Under the pieces are notes generated by a model that saw only the letters and a list, made by a program, of their open reading frames with translations, searched no databases and was not told where the DNA came from. Below are positions 4,826 to 5,683 of a DNA stretch of 5,683 nucleotides, piece by piece. This DNA is from an uncultured Rhodospirillales bacterium (lineage in GTDB: Bacteria; Pseudomonadota; Alphaproteobacteria; Acetobacterales; Acetobacteraceae), in assembly GCA_903904805.1 (NCBI GenBank), contig CAIVDX010000077.1, positions 1 through 5,683 of the forward strand, in the 5' to 3' direction. Made by a program: the position numbers and the translations under genes. Each line of letters begins with the position of its first letter. The stretch's first letter is position 1.

Positions 4826-5683
4826 ATGGACGACATGCCCGACGCACGGCTGCGCCTGTTGCCCCAGCTGCAGAAATTGCTCGACCTGGCAGGGGGTCAA
4901 CGGCTTATCGCCGAACATGGCCACGCGCCAGTGGTCGCCGCCCTGCGCACCGCCCTCGATCAGGCCCGCGCCCACCTGCGCGCCGGGGCAACCGACGCGC
5001 CGCCCGAACCGGCTGACCTGCTGGCGATCGCCCAGGCCGCGCTGGAGCATGACCGCCAGCCGATCCTCGCCCGCGTGATCAACGCCACCGGCATCGTGCT
5101 GCACACCAATCTCGGCCGCGCCAAACTGGCCGACGCCGCCATCACAGCCGCCATCGAGGCCAGCGGCTACTGCAATCTCGAATTCGACCTGGCCACCGGC
5201 GGGCGCGGCAGCCGGGTGGCCGGCATCGCCCCGATGCTGCGACAGCTCACCGGCGCCCAGGCCGCCATCGCGGTGAACAACGGCGCCGCCGCCGTCCTGC
5301 TCGCGCTGAGCGCCCTGGCCGAGGGCGCGGAGGTCATCGTCTCGCGCGGCGAGCTGGTCGAGATCGGCGGCGGCTTCCGCATCCCCGATGTCATCCAGCA
5401 AGGTGGCGCGAAACTCAGCGAGGTCGGCACCACCAACAAGACCCGGCTCGCCGACTATGAGCGCGCCATCACCCCGGCGACGAAGATCCTGCTGAAGGTG
5501 CACCAGAGCAATTTCCGCGTCAGCGGCTTCACCGAGGAAACCTCCCTCGCCGAGCTCGCCACGCTCGCCCGCGCCCGTGGCCTGCTGCTGGTGCACGATC
5601 TCGGCAGCGGCACGCTGCTCGACCTCGCCCGCCTCGGCCTGCCGGCGGAGACGATGGTGCCGGACTCCCTCGCCGCCGGCACC
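4826..5683 (+). CDS. selA: L-seryl-tRNA(Sec) selenium transferase (selenocysteine synthase), 5' part
   Basis: 286 codons are open to the window edge with no stop; the full protein in E. coli has 463 residues. SelA is a PLP enzyme, a large homodecamer in E. coli, that converts seryl-tRNA-Sec to selenocysteyl-tRNA-Sec using selenophosphate. The N-terminal tRNA-recognition domain begins MDDMPDARLRLLPQLQKLLD. The conserved core follows: NATGIVLHTNLGRA, VNNGAAAVLLAL, VSRGELVEIGGGFRIPDV, EVGTTNKTRLADYE, LKVHQSNFRVSGFT and HDLGSGTLLDL. The window ends at LAAGT, about ten residues before the PLP-binding lysine expected in a SGDK-like motif. The start is ATG 4826; ATG 4835 (three codons on) is an alternative, and both have weak Shine-Dalgarno sequences. 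selB is the usual next gene and is expected beyond the edge. The gene starts 31 bp from divergent selD. Confidence 0.96.
   Translation, partial: MDDMPDARLRLLPQLQKLLDLAGGQRLIAEHGHAPVVAALRTALDQARAHLRAGATDAPPEPADLLAIAQAALEHDRQPILARVINATGIVLHTNLGRAKLADAAITAAIEASGYCNLEFDLATGGRGSRVAGIAPMLRQLTGAQAAIAVNNGAAAVLLALSALAEGAEVIVSRGELVEIGGGFRIPDVIQQGGAKLSEVGTTNKTRLADYERAITPATKILLKVHQSNFRVSGFTEETSLAELATLARARGLLLVHDLGSGTLLDLARLGLPAETMVPDSLAAGT

Noticed and set aside
4643..5596. A 317-codon - strand frame across the selD start and selA
   Set aside because: It lies opposite conserved SelA core motifs and the SelD N-terminus; composition is that of a GC-rich shadow.

Overview
The window reads as a compact seleno-formate-dehydrogenase locus from a GC-rich proteobacterium. 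Very strong C/G third-position bias and the style of the proteins suggest an alphaproteobacterium, perhaps a Rhodospirillales/Acetobacteraceae-type lineage, but the taxonomy is inference only. No stretch longer than about 75 bases lacks a gene.

Left part, + strand (1-2863): the 3' end of the formate dehydrogenase-N/O catalytic subunit (fdnG), then the four-cluster iron-sulfur beta subunit (fdnH), the cytochrome b556 gamma subunit (fdnI) and the maturation protein fdhE. Spacing is tight (10 bp, ATGA overlap, 6 bp), so this is one operon. It encodes a membrane-bound, periplasm-facing enzyme that oxidises formate and passes electrons through FeS clusters and hemes to quinone, plus its assembly factor.

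Middle part, - strand (2867-4794), read from right to left: selD (selenophosphate synthetase), selC (tRNA-Sec with UCA anticodon and encoded CCA), then a two-gene type II toxin-antitoxin module made of a Phd/YefM-type antitoxin and a PIN-domain VapC toxin. The toxin gene ends 3 bp from the convergent fdhE. A short AT-richer gap between selC and the antitoxin holds a hairpin followed by six T residues, and several short palindromes. These are the best candidates for a selC terminator and a toxin-antitoxin operator.

Right part, + strand (4826-5683): the first 286 codons of selA (selenocysteine synthase), divergent from selD and cut by the window edge just before the expected PLP lysine. selB would be the natural next gene but is not visible.

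Together the genes form a nearly self-contained unit: selD makes selenophosphate, SelA converts Ser-tRNA-Sec to Sec-tRNA-Sec, and the expected client is the FdnG subunit encoded alongside, whose Sec codon would lie upstream of the window. The unexpected element is the toxin-antitoxin pair lodged directly downstream of selC, inside the selenocysteine cassette. I see no wholly new system. The points most worth checking are the toxin-antitoxin placement, the terminator/operator overlap, an A-C mismatch in the tRNA-Sec acceptor stem, and the very short selD/selA divergent spacer.
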